Assembly (NCBI GenBank): GCA_009993605.1 | Contig: JAACTB010000016.1 | Span: 22,699 to 86,698, forward strand | Direction of reading: 5' to 3' | DNA from: Erythrobacter sp. | GTDB lineage: Bacteria; Pseudomonadota; Alphaproteobacteria; Sphingomonadales; Sphingomonadaceae | Length of the DNA: 64,000 nucleotides | Shown here: piece by piece, positions 16,857 to 25,286 of the stretch | How positions within the stretch are numbered: position 1 is the stretch's first letter | Layout: each line of letters starts with the position of its first letter | Notes under the pieces: model-generated | Told to the model about the DNA's origin: nothing | The model's input: the letters and a program-made list of their open reading frames with translations, nothing else | Database searches by the model: none | Program-made: the position numbers and the translations under genes

Positions 16857-17452
16857 CGCGCGTCGTCACCACCGGTAAAACGCGGCATGGTCGCTTCTCC
16901 CGCAGCCGAGATTCCATCGCGACGGATCACCTGAAGGACTGTTTCCACCATAATCCTGACGTCGAGCAGAAACGAGCGGTTGTTCACATACCACACATCG
17001 TAGGCGAATTTCTCGCTCCAGCTCAAAGCATTGCGGCCGCGAACCTGCGCATATCCTGTCAGACCAGGTCGCACTTCGTGCCTGCGAGCCTGCGTGGGGC
17101 TATACAGAGGCAGATATTCCATCAACAGGGGCCGCGGGCCGACCAGGCTCATCTCGCCCTTCAGGATGTTCCACAGTTCGGGAAGCTCATCGAGACTCGA
17201 CGACCGAAGAAACTGACCGAACGGAGTCATGCGCTCCGCGTCGGGCAGAAGATTGCCGTCCTTGTCACGAGCATCCCGCAAGGTTCGGAATTTGACCAGG
17301 CGAAACGGTTTGCCATTCAAGCCGGGCCGTTCCTGGACGAAGAAAATGGGCCGCCCCAATTTCCACGCGATGGCACAGGCCACGATCCCCATGACGGGTG
17401 CCAGAACGATCAGGGCCGAAGCGGAAACGACGATATCGAAGGTGCGCTTCAT
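16853..17452 (-). CDS. Undecaprenyl-phosphate sugar-1-phosphate transferase (PglC-type)
   Basis: Initiates repeat-unit assembly by moving a sugar-1-phosphate from a UDP-sugar to undecaprenyl phosphate at the inner membrane. Seen: 199 aa, one N-terminal membrane-associated segment (IVVSASALIVLAPVMGIVAC), FVQERPGLNGKPFRLVKFRTL, the catalytic Asp-Glu in SSLDELPELWN, and MSLVGPRPLL with the C-terminal RPGLTGYAQVRGR. The short monotopic form is the PglC size, not the long WbaP form with extra membrane helices. The start at 17452 overlaps the glycosyltransferase stop by one base. Substrate probably the diacetylbacillosamine-like UDP-sugar. Confidence 0.9.
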   Translation of the reverse strand: MKRTFDIVVSASALIVLAPVMGIVACAIAWKLGRPIFFVQERPGLNGKPFRLVKFRTLRDARDKDGNLLPDAERMTPFGQFLRSSSLDELPELWNILKGEMSLVGPRPLLMEYLPLYSPTQARRHEVRPGLTGYAQVRGRNALSWSEKFAYDVWYVNNRSFLLDVRIMVETVLQVIRRDGISAAGEATMPRFTGGDDAR

Positions 17453-18669
17453 CACGGTGCGACACTTTCGACACAATCCAGCCAACGCTGCGCCAGCCGA
17501 TCGCGATCGAATTCGCGCTCAGCCAGGGCGCGCGCATTCCTCCCCATGGAAATCCGGGCTTCCCGGTCGCTCGCGGCACGCTCGAGAGCGTCTGCGAACG
17601 CTGCTGGATCATCGGGTTCGGCGACGTATCCGCAGCTGTTGGTGGTGACCAGTTCCGCCACCCAGCCTGGATAGTTGTTCAGGACCGGCAGTCCGCTGGC
17701 GAGGTAATCGAAAAACTTGTTGGGCGACGTACCGTAATAGAATGCGGGCACGTTCGCGAGGCATTGGATACCGACGTCGCATGCTGCGAGGGTGCGCGCC
17801 AATTGGATCTTCGGAAGCGGATCGACGAACCGAACATTCGCCAGGCCCATTTCGTTTGCCGCCTCGACGAGCGCAGGCTTGGTCTTCCCATCGCCGATCA
17901 TCGCGATCACGATATCTGTCCGCCCGCGAGCCTGCAATTCTGCGGCTCCGCGCAGGACGGATTGCAGCCCATTGGCCTGACCGTGCGTGCCTGCAAAGAC
18001 TGCGAGCAGGGTATCTCGAGGGATGTCTTCCAGGCGGTGCTGATCTTCCGATGGGCCGAAAAGCGCAAGATCGCACCCATTGGGCACCAGTTCGACGCGA
18101 TCCGCAGGAAGACCGCCTTCGATCACGCCGGCGGCGATACCGGGGGAAAGCGCGATGACGCGGTCGGCCGAACGGTAAGCGCTCAATTCGAGAAGCTTGA
18201 GAAGCCCCAGCACGACGGGATTAGTCACGACCCCCATAGCCTTGGGCAGCTCGGGCCAAAGATCGCGTACCTCGAAGACGAACGGTTTGCGCCTCAGCCA
18301 TTTCGCTGCAATTCCCGGAATGGCCGCCGTGAGAGGAGTGCTGGTGGCGAAACACACGTCGTAAGGTTCGCGCAGCGCCATCAGGACGGACTGCCAGGCA
18401 AAGCGCAAAAATGTTCGCGCGCGCCTGACCAGCCCGTCGGCATTGGAGTAGGCGAGATCGAGTTCGATGACGTCGATGCCCTCGATCTTCCCCCGGCGCT
18501 TTCCGTTGACGAACGGCTCGGTCAAACCCGTATTGCCCTGGCTGTAGCTGCCACAGACCACGGTCACCTCGTGTCCCGCCTCGATCGCGCGGCGGGCGAA
18601 TTCATAGGAGCGGGTGCCGGACGACCCTTTCGGGGTCGAGAAATGCTGGTGAAAGTAAATTATACGCAC
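17452..18669 (-). CDS. Glycosyltransferase family 4 (WbuB-like)
   Basis: A 405-aa cytoplasmic GT-B transferase. Seen: N-terminal HQHFSTPKGSSGTRSYEFAR, VRDLWPELPKAMGV, and the donor-binding C-terminal half with VPNGCDL, FAGTHGQANGL, and the ExxxxxxE-like region GTSPNKFFDYLASGLPVL. The N-terminal sequence resembles WbuB, described as an L-fucosamine transferase, which fits the CapE-type L-6-deoxy-HexNAc pathway in the same cluster. Donor assignment is inference. It overlaps the heparinase-like gene by 10 bases. Confidence 0.85.
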   Translation of the reverse strand: MRIIYFHQHFSTPKGSSGTRSYEFARRAIEAGHEVTVVCGSYSQGNTGLTEPFVNGKRRGKIEGIDVIELDLAYSNADGLVRRARTFLRFAWQSVLMALREPYDVCFATSTPLTAAIPGIAAKWLRRKPFVFEVRDLWPELPKAMGVVTNPVVLGLLKLLELSAYRSADRVIALSPGIAAGVIEGGLPADRVELVPNGCDLALFGPSEDQHRLEDIPRDTLLAVFAGTHGQANGLQSVLRGAAELQARGRTDIVIAMIGDGKTKPALVEAANEMGLANVRFVDPLPKIQLARTLAACDVGIQCLANVPAFYYGTSPNKFFDYLASGLPVLNNYPGWVAELVTTNSCGYVAEPDDPAAFADALERAASDREARISMGRNARALAEREFDRDRLAQRWLDCVESVAP

Positions 18670-20483
18670 GAATGTTTCACCTTGGTGAGGATTTCGCCGG
18701 CCGAAGAGCAGCGTATTTCCAGGACCGGAAGCTCGCTCATCTTGAGATATTCACGCGATTCCTTCCCCGCGGCGAGCGACAGTTCGAACACGGATTGCGG
18801 CGCTTCGACGCTGATCGCTACACCGTCGCTTTCGGCTCCATTTTCGGTCAATATCCAATTGCCCGGTCGTAAGCGCCACCGGATAACGGCTTCGGAGAAT
18901 GCTCCCGAGAGGCGATCCCGGCATTCCAGCGTTCCCGGTCGCAGCGTAATGCGACGATGGTGGCCGGCTCCCTGCGCGTCGACATAGCCCGCGGCAGCGG
19001 TGACGGCATCGTCCGTGTCGGTTACCGGTTCCACGTTCCGACTCTTCAGCCAGCCGCCGAACAGGAAGCGCGACAGGCGCGGCATCTGGTCGCGGCCATC
19101 GAATTGGGCGGTGTTGTGACTGGCAGTGCCGGTGAAATACGCGTGCTCTTCACTGGCGTAGCTGTAGCTCCCTCCATCGCGCAGGACATTCGAGCCATCG
19201 ACCCAGTAATCGCAGTGCAGCAGGTCGGCCTGACCGGGGCGAAAGCTGAACCTTGGGTAGCGTAGATAGGCAATTGCATGTCCGGCACGCAGAACGTGCA
19301 GACCGCCGCTATCGAATGTTTCGCTGGTCAGGGGCGGTAGCTCGGCGTCCGGCACCGCGATGTCGAGCCATTCCAGCGGCCTGTTCCAGCTCCCCGATTT
19401 TGCGAATGCGCGGGCGTTGCAGAACAATGCGGCGCCAAGCTGCACGCTCGGGCGAAAGTCCCGGTAGGGCGTGTCGGAAAGCGGGATTAGCAGAGCGCCG
19501 TCGTTCGCACCGAAATTGGGAGCATCCCCCGTGCCGCCATCCGTCATCTGCCGCAACCAATGGGTCGCCAAGCGGGCGCGCTCGATGAATCGAGAAGAAA
19601 ACGCGGGTACGTTCAGCCGTCTTCGCCAGATTTCGGCGAGGGAAAGAGTGTCCAGCATCAATCGATGGTAATTGACCGAATATTGGCTGAAACTGCCGTC
19701 GGACGCGACCAGTGAGCCAACGCGCTCCTCCAGAGCCTTGCGCCCGCGCTCTGCCCAAGCGCTCGCTCTGCCTCGCCCGTTCGCGGCCAGCAGGCTCCCC
19801 CCGATGAACAGGGCGGCCGCTTCGGATGTGCCGTGATTGTTGTCCTGCCCCAGAGCGTATCCCATCGTCGGAGCGATACGGTCGAGATGTTGCTCGATGA
19901 GGTCGAGGAGCCCCGGCAGGGGAGAATTCTCCTGGCGAAGGATCAGCAGCGCGGCTGCCAGATGCATTACGCGGATCGACGCTTCCTGGCCGCACATCCA
20001 GTTGGGGCCGAAATAGGGCGGGCAGTTCTCCTGCCAATCGGCGATCCAGTCGTTGAGGCGATCGAGTTCGCTGTGTTCGCCAAGCTGCGAGCGCTGGGCC
20101 ATGCTGATGGCCCAATCGAAGCGGGACGCTTCCCAAACCATCTTGATGTCCGCGGCCCCGCTGGAGAAATCGCCGATCTCATGCCAGGCACGGTCAGCGG
20201 GAATGCTGACATCGGGTTGGAACGGGCTTGAATTCCAATCGGGCACCCCGGTTTGCGGAAACTCGTGCGCCGAAAAAGCGGGCCGGGTCGAACGATATCT
20301 CTCGGGCTTGTGAAGCCCCTTCTCCTCACGCTCAGCCCCGGCGGCGAAGAAAGGTCCCGAGGCAGGACCGGCGGAAATGCGCAGGACCGGGTGCAGGCCG
20401 GAGCGCAAGCCGAGCCGATAAAGCGCAACCCGCGCGACGCTTGGCAATCCTAGCCGGAGATAGGTTTCCACCTTGCGGCGCAT
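18660..20483 (-). CDS. Heparinase II/III-family protein
   Basis: A 607-aa protein with an N-terminal alpha/alpha toroid and C-terminal beta-sandwich of polysaccharide lyases. Seen: MCGQEASIRVMHL, the conserved ALGQDNNHGTSEAAALF, FSQYSVNYHRLMLD, then in the sheet domain GGSYSYASEEHAYFTG and ASHNTAQFDGRDQM, positions that match the Asn/His/Tyr active-site pattern of the family. There is no clear signal peptide, unusual for a secreted lyase. It sits immediately after the fused oxidoreductase, a pairing found in many polysaccharide clusters, where its true reaction is unclear (lyase or epimerase). Confidence 0.85.
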   Translation of the reverse strand: MRRKVETYLRLGLPSVARVALYRLGLRSGLHPVLRISAGPASGPFFAAGAEREEKGLHKPERYRSTRPAFSAHEFPQTGVPDWNSSPFQPDVSIPADRAWHEIGDFSSGAADIKMVWEASRFDWAISMAQRSQLGEHSELDRLNDWIADWQENCPPYFGPNWMCGQEASIRVMHLAAALLILRQENSPLPGLLDLIEQHLDRIAPTMGYALGQDNNHGTSEAAALFIGGSLLAANGRGRASAWAERGRKALEERVGSLVASDGSFSQYSVNYHRLMLDTLSLAEIWRRRLNVPAFSSRFIERARLATHWLRQMTDGGTGDAPNFGANDGALLIPLSDTPYRDFRPSVQLGAALFCNARAFAKSGSWNRPLEWLDIAVPDAELPPLTSETFDSGGLHVLRAGHAIAYLRYPRFSFRPGQADLLHCDYWVDGSNVLRDGGSYSYASEEHAYFTGTASHNTAQFDGRDQMPRLSRFLFGGWLKSRNVEPVTDTDDAVTAAAGYVDAQGAGHHRRITLRPGTLECRDRLSGAFSEAVIRWRLRPGNWILTENGAESDGVAISVEAPQSVFELSLAAGKESREYLKMSELPVLEIRCSSAGEILTKVKHSCV

Positions 20484-20496
20484 CGCATTCCCGCCT

Positions 20497-22626
20497 TCAG
20501 GTCTGGGTGCGCAGCTGCTCGCCGGCATCGATGGTGGCGCGAGCCGTTTCGAACAGTTCCTCAGCGGGGATCGGAGAAGCTCCTCCGTTGCGGATCGTAT
20601 TGACGAACGACGCGGCACAAGCCGCTTGCCCCTTATCCTGACGCCACAGGCGATCGCCTTTGAAACCAGGCCAGCCATATCCCTTGAGGCGGATGAAATT
20701 ATCGAGTTGCAGGGTCCGCCGGCCAGCAAACACCTCGACGCGCTCCTTGGGGAATGCCGAGCTGCCATTGGCGAGATAATGGATCGTGCCGAACGACCCG
20801 TCGGCAAAGCCGAGGACGATGACCGCCTTGTCTTCGGCGATGTCGAGGCTGTCGCTGTTGCCGAGGCGCCGCGCCTGAACCGATATGATCGGGGAACCGA
20901 CGAGGAACCGGACGAGATCGACATGGTGGCACGCTTCGCCGATGATGCGACCGCCGCCGATATCGGGATCCTGGGTCCAGTGCGAGACGGGAATCGCTCC
21001 AGCGTTCATCACCGTGATGATCGATTTCGGTTCGGACACGGGTTCCAGAAGGCTTTTCATCTTGACGACATGCGGCGCAAACCGTCGATTGAACCCGACC
21101 ATCAGGATCGCATTGCTCTTGGAATGAGCCTGTTCGATCCGGTCCACGTCGCTGCGGTTCAGGGCGAGCGGTTTCTCGACGAAGACATGTTTGCCCGCAT
21201 CCAGCGCTTCGATCGTCAGGCGCGCATGGCTATCGTGGCGCGTGGCGATCGCGACAGCGTCGATTGATTGATCCGCAAGCAGGCCAGAAACGTCGGACGT
21301 CGCCTGTGCGAAGCCATGCTTTTGCCCGTGAAGCGCCGCCGAAGTACCGCCCGACGACGCGATCGCATGAAGGGCCGCGCCGCCATCCCGAAAAGCGGGA
21401 ATGAGCACGCGCGAGGCATAATTTCCGGCGCCGATGAAGGCGATCCGCGGTGCATCGCCCGATCCCGAAGCGACCGTGCGGTCTCCCTCCAATTCCACGG
21501 TCCGGTTATGACGCTGCTCGACATCGTGCGGATATCGCAGAATGATACCCAAGGCTGATTTGTCTTCGCTTACCGTCTCGTAAGCGGAACGCGCGTCGTC
21601 GAAATCGAACCTGTGGGTCACCAGAGCCGAGGTGTCGATCGCACCGGATGCCATCATGTCGAGCACCGCTTCGAAATTTCGCTGTTCGGTCCAGCGGACG
21701 AAGCCGATCGGGTAATCGTTGCCCTTTTCTTCGTATTCCGGATCGTAGCGACCCGGGCCGTAGGAACAGGAAACCTGAAAGCTCAGCTCTTTTTCGTAGA
21801 AATCGGATCGATCGAGATCGAGACCCGTGACCCCGACCAGCACGATGCGTCCGCGTTTGCGGCACATCTTCGCTGCTTGCGCTACCGGATCGCTCGATTT
21901 GGTCGAAGCGGTGATGATCACGCCATCGACGCCCGCCCCGCGGCTGAGCGCCAATCCTGCGGCAACGGGGTCTTCTCCCTTGCCTGGATTGCATGTTTCG
22001 GCGCCATAGGCGCGCGCGAGTTCGAGCTTGGTCTGATCGAAATCGATCGCCAGCACCCGGCACCCTTGCGCGCGCAGCATCTGTACCGTCAGCAATCCGA
22101 TCAGGCCGACGCCCGTCACCACGAACGCTTCGCCCAGAGTCGGCGCCGCCAGGCGGATACCCTGAAGGCCGATACTGGCCACGACGGTGAAGGATGCGGC
22201 CTCGTCGCTCACCCCGTCGGGGATACGCGCGGCCAGATTGCGGGGCACGCTCACCGCGTCGGCATGGGGCCCGTTGGAAACGACCCGGTCGCCTTCGGCA
22301 AACCCCTCCGCCCTGCTTTCGCGAACGGTGCCGACATTGCTGTAGCCCAAGGGCAGCGGCTGGCCGAGTTTCGACCGAACGGCATCGAACGTGGAGAGCG
22401 CGCCATCGGTTCGAGCCTTCTCGAGCACCTGCTTGACCTTGTCCGGCTGCTGCCGGGCCTTGGCAATCAGGCCGGCCTTCCCGAAATCGACAAGCATCCG
22501 TTCCGTACCGATCGAAATCAGCGACACGCTGGTATCGACAAGAATATGTCCGGCGCGCGCCACCGGTGGCGGGGCCTCGATCATTTCGAGTTCGCCGTTC
22601 GCCAGGTTCTGTAAAATCTGTTTCAT
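20497..22626 (-). CDS. Bi-domain oxidoreductase: Zn-alcohol-dehydrogenase-like plus Gfo/Idh/MocA
   Basis: A 709-aa fusion. Residues about 1-350 form a medium-chain alcohol dehydrogenase (VTGVGLIGLLTVQML nucleotide site near 170; VSNGPHADAVSVP); residues about 378-709 form a Gfo/Idh/MocA dehydrogenase (IAFIGAGNYASRVLIPAF, HVFVEKPLAL with the catalytic-type EKP, EACHHVDLVRFLVG). Both domains look complete. This fusion is recurrent in polysaccharide loci but its reaction is not established; coupled oxidation and reduction at one sugar carbon is a reasonable idea. It overlaps the HisF-like gene by 4 bases and precedes the heparinase-like gene by 13. Confidence 0.88.
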   Translation of the reverse strand: MKQILQNLANGELEMIEAPPPVARAGHILVDTSVSLISIGTERMLVDFGKAGLIAKARQQPDKVKQVLEKARTDGALSTFDAVRSKLGQPLPLGYSNVGTVRESRAEGFAEGDRVVSNGPHADAVSVPRNLAARIPDGVSDEAASFTVVASIGLQGIRLAAPTLGEAFVVTGVGLIGLLTVQMLRAQGCRVLAIDFDQTKLELARAYGAETCNPGKGEDPVAAGLALSRGAGVDGVIITASTKSSDPVAQAAKMCRKRGRIVLVGVTGLDLDRSDFYEKELSFQVSCSYGPGRYDPEYEEKGNDYPIGFVRWTEQRNFEAVLDMMASGAIDTSALVTHRFDFDDARSAYETVSEDKSALGIILRYPHDVEQRHNRTVELEGDRTVASGSGDAPRIAFIGAGNYASRVLIPAFRDGGAALHAIASSGGTSAALHGQKHGFAQATSDVSGLLADQSIDAVAIATRHDSHARLTIEALDAGKHVFVEKPLALNRSDVDRIEQAHSKSNAILMVGFNRRFAPHVVKMKSLLEPVSEPKSIITVMNAGAIPVSHWTQDPDIGGGRIIGEACHHVDLVRFLVGSPIISVQARRLGNSDSLDIAEDKAVIVLGFADGSFGTIHYLANGSSAFPKERVEVFAGRRTLQLDNFIRLKGYGWPGFKGDRLWRQDKGQAACAASFVNTIRNGGASPIPAEELFETARATIDAGEQLRTQT

Positions 22627-23387
22627 GTCATCTCACGAGCATTGTCCGGGCGATCATAGCTGATCAGGACAGCGCGATAGGGTCCTTTAAATACGAACAT
22701 GCTGCCGGCGCCCGCGCCGACCGTCCCGACCGCATCGATCAATTTCGCCATGTCGGCGATGCTTCCCGCACCTCCGACAAAACTGAGGGGCACGTTGACG
22801 GTGTCCCGAACGGCCTTGGCAAATTTGAGGTCGTAACCGTCGGTCATACCGTCCCGGTCGATCGAATTGATGACGATTTCGCCAGCGCCGAGTTCTTCGG
22901 CCCGGGCGGCGAAGTCGATAGCTTTGGCGCTCTGTTTCTTCGTGGCGTTGTGCGTGTAAAGATTGTGGTTGCCCAGAAGACCTTCCTTGCGCACGTCGAG
23001 TGTGACGACCACGCTTTGCCGACCGATCCGCTCTGCCATCTCCGCGATGAGTTCCGGCCGATCGAGGGCCGCCGCGCTGATGGAGACCTTTTCGTATCCG
23101 ATCGACACAAGCCTGGCGGCCTGTTCGGCCGTCGTCACGCCGCCGCCGTAACAAAGCGGCATGCGGCTTTCGACCGCAATCTTCTCGAGCTGCGCGAAAT
23201 CGGGTTCGCGGCCCTGGACGGTCGCATCGATGTCGAAGATCGCAAGCTCGTCGACCTGCTTCTCGTTGAAGATCTTCACCGCGTTCATCGGATCGCCGAC
23301 ATAGCGGTCTTCGCCGAACCTACGGGTTTTCACCAAGCCTTGATCGCGGATCAGCAGAACGGGAAAGATGCGCGAATGCAGGGTCAT
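22623..23387 (-). CDS. HisF-like cyclase/synthase subunit of a sugar amidotransferase
   Basis: A 254-aa (beta/alpha)8 barrel related to imidazole glycerol phosphate synthase HisF. Seen: RIFPVLLIRDQGLVKT, IFDIDATVQG, the phosphate-binding GGVTTAEQAARL and GGAGSIADMAKLI. Its place beside a HisH-like gene and a WbpG-like gene, and not in a histidine operon, points to the specialised HisH2/HisF2 pair that supplies ammonia for sugar amidine formation in Pseudomonas O-antigen. The N-terminal Asp of true HisF (VIPCLD) is replaced here by VLLIRD. Start at 23387 overlaps the HisH gene by 4 bases. Confidence 0.88.
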   Translation of the reverse strand: MTLHSRIFPVLLIRDQGLVKTRRFGEDRYVGDPMNAVKIFNEKQVDELAIFDIDATVQGREPDFAQLEKIAVESRMPLCYGGGVTTAEQAARLVSIGYEKVSISAAALDRPELIAEMAERIGRQSVVVTLDVRKEGLLGNHNLYTHNATKKQSAKAIDFAARAEELGAGEIVINSIDRDGMTDGYDLKFAKAVRDTVNVPLSFVGGAGSIADMAKLIDAVGTVGAGAGSMFVFKGPYRAVLISYDRPDNAREMT

Positions 23388-24001
23388 GCGAGCTCCGCGA
23401 AATTTTGCAGAAGACGTTCGCCGTTTTCGTGGCTTTTTTCCGGGTGGAACTGCACGCCGAATACATTCCCGCGCGTCACCGCGCACGGCAATTCGTCCCC
23501 GTAGCGGACACGCGCCATGACGTGCTCGTCATCGGAAGCGTCGAAAAAGTAGCTATGCAGATAGTAGAATCCGCGATCGCAATCGATCCCGTTCAGCAAT
23601 GGGTGTTCCATCTGCGGAAGCAGGCTGTTCCAGCCCATATGCGGCAGCAAAGGCGGCCTGTTGCGCTTGCTTGCGTCGATCTTGCGGACATATCCCGGTA
23701 CCCAGCCCAGCCCAGGTCGCGTGCCTTCTTCGCTGCCCTCGGCCAGCAGATGCATGCCGACGCAGATCCCCAGAACCGCCTTGCCCTTGCCGACGACCTC
23801 TTGTTCGAGGGCCGCAAGGATACCCGATTGCAGCAATTGCTCCATCGTGGGATCGAATGCGCCAACGCCGGGCAATATGAAGCGATCAGCCTTCGCCATT
23901 TCCGAAGAGTTGCCGGAAATGAAGAACGGGATGCGTCGCCGCTTGAGCAAGTTGGCGAGGGCGCCGACATTGCCAGAACCGTATTCAACGATACAAATCA
24001 C
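23384..24001 (-). CDS. HisH-like glutamine amidotransferase subunit
   Basis: A 205-aa class I glutaminase that frees ammonia from glutamine for transfer through the HisF-like barrel. Seen: MICIVEYGSGNVG start, oxyanion strand PGVGAFDP, nucleophile Cys in GICVGMHLLA near residue 80, and the His-Glu pair in FGVQFHPEKS near 186-190. The catalytic triad is complete. Lies 13 bases after the WbpG-like gene and shares 4 bases with the HisF-like gene, so the three are probably one functional unit. Confidence 0.9.
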   Translation of the reverse strand: MICIVEYGSGNVGALANLLKRRRIPFFISGNSSEMAKADRFILPGVGAFDPTMEQLLQSGILAALEQEVVGKGKAVLGICVGMHLLAEGSEEGTRPGLGWVPGYVRKIDASKRNRPPLLPHMGWNSLLPQMEHPLLNGIDCDRGFYYLHSYFFDASDDEHVMARVRYGDELPCAVTRGNVFGVQFHPEKSHENGERLLQNFAELA

Positions 24002-24014
24002 GTTACGCTCTACA

Positions 24015-25166
24015 TCATCTCTTGATCGAACGTTCGACGCCGATCGCCTTCAGGACTTTCGCGCCAAAATCGAACATAGCTTCTTGATTGGGGTAATCCC
24101 AGTACCACTTTTTCGGCATCTCATGATAGCTGCGCAATTCGTCGACGGATATGCGAAGCTTGTTCGCAATATATTCGAATTCGTCGTCGATCGTGTTCGG
24201 ATCGTAAGCGGGTTTGGCGAGCTTTGAAAGCGCTTCCTCCCGGGTCATTTGCCCGGTCAGGATCAGGGAAGAATATTGGACCCGCCGCGTGTCATATCCA
24301 AAGCGCGTCGGAAGCCAGTAGCCTTCGTAGAATTTCGTGAACCGGCTTTCGAAATGCTTCTGCGGGTACGCCCTCCAGCCATACTGTTCGGTCAGCGTGT
24401 CGATCGCCAGTTCGCGCGTATACGGCAGGTTGTTCAGGGGTTTGACCACCTTGACCCCCTTCAGATACCGCAGATAGACCTTGTGAAACAGGACCGAACT
24501 GAAGGGATAGTGCGCCAAGGGGCGGGTGCAGAAGCGACGGCGTATCTCGTTGATCTGCGCCATGTCCGTGCCGTAATACAGCCATTCCTTGGGATTGCGC
24601 ACGCATTCGGTGGAAATGTTGCCACCGTTGATGATGTATTTGATCCCGTGCTTGTTCGCGAAGTGGTAGAGCGTAGCGATGAAAGCGTGATCCTGGGGGA
24701 TGTCCAGGTGCGGAACGCCCGACTTGAAGAAGGCGAGCTGGAAATCGCGCATGTCTTCCCAGTTGATGACCTCCGTATAGAGATCGAGCCCAAGCTTATC
24801 GACCAGCATCTGGATGTTGTTGACCGCCAGATCGGAATTCCATCCGCCATCGACGTGAAAGACGAGCGGCCGCAGGCCCAGCTCCGTCACGATGAGATGC
24901 AACATATAGCTGCTGTCGAGCCCGCCGCTCATACCCAGAATGCAATCGAAATCCTTGCCTTTTCCGGATTTGCGAATGTCGTTCGCCATACGTTCGAGCT
25001 GGGCGCGCCCCTTCGGCCCGGTTTCCCATTCCGGCAACACGTTTTCCCGGATGTCGCGGCAATGGTCGCAAACGCCATGTTCGTCGAACTGGATCATGGC
25101 ATCGGAGGTATCCATGACGCAATTGGCACAGATCTGGTAGGCGCGGTCGGATCCGGGCTCGCTCAT
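24015..25166 (-). CDS. N-acetyl sugar amidotransferase (WbpG/PseA family)
   Basis: A 383-aa ATP-dependent enzyme that turns an N-acetyl group on a sugar into an acetamidino group using ammonia from the HisH/HisF pair. Seen: N-terminal zinc-ribbon cysteines (CANCVMD and CDHCRD), the PP-loop ATP site GMSGGLDSSYML near residue 83, and FHVDGGWNS. Length and domain order fit WbpG. In the family, activity needs HisH/HisF partners, which lie immediately downstream here. Preceded by a 120-base gap without a recognisable gene; it holds a small 6-bp hairpin at 25194-25210. Confidence 0.9.
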   Translation of the reverse strand: MSEPGSDRAYQICANCVMDTSDAMIQFDEHGVCDHCRDIRENVLPEWETGPKGRAQLERMANDIRKSGKGKDFDCILGMSGGLDSSYMLHLIVTELGLRPLVFHVDGGWNSDLAVNNIQMLVDKLGLDLYTEVINWEDMRDFQLAFFKSGVPHLDIPQDHAFIATLYHFANKHGIKYIINGGNISTECVRNPKEWLYYGTDMAQINEIRRRFCTRPLAHYPFSSVLFHKVYLRYLKGVKVVKPLNNLPYTRELAIDTLTEQYGWRAYPQKHFESRFTKFYEGYWLPTRFGYDTRRVQYSSLILTGQMTREEALSKLAKPAYDPNTIDDEFEYIANKLRISVDELRSYHEMPKKWYWDYPNQEAMFDFGAKVLKAIGVERSIKR

Positions 25167-25286
25167 GTATCTCTCTTTGGGATTGTCACACCGAAGGCGG
25201 ATTGCGCCTTAAGCGTTTCGCGAAAAATGTCGAGTCGGGTCCTGAGATGCGGGCCCCTGGCGCTCGCCATACGAAGCACTCGCAAC

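Noticed and set aside
22623..24001. HisH/HisF as histidine biosynthesis genes
   Set aside because: No other his genes are near; they sit beside a WbpG-like gene in a polysaccharide locus and the HisF-like start differs from true HisF.
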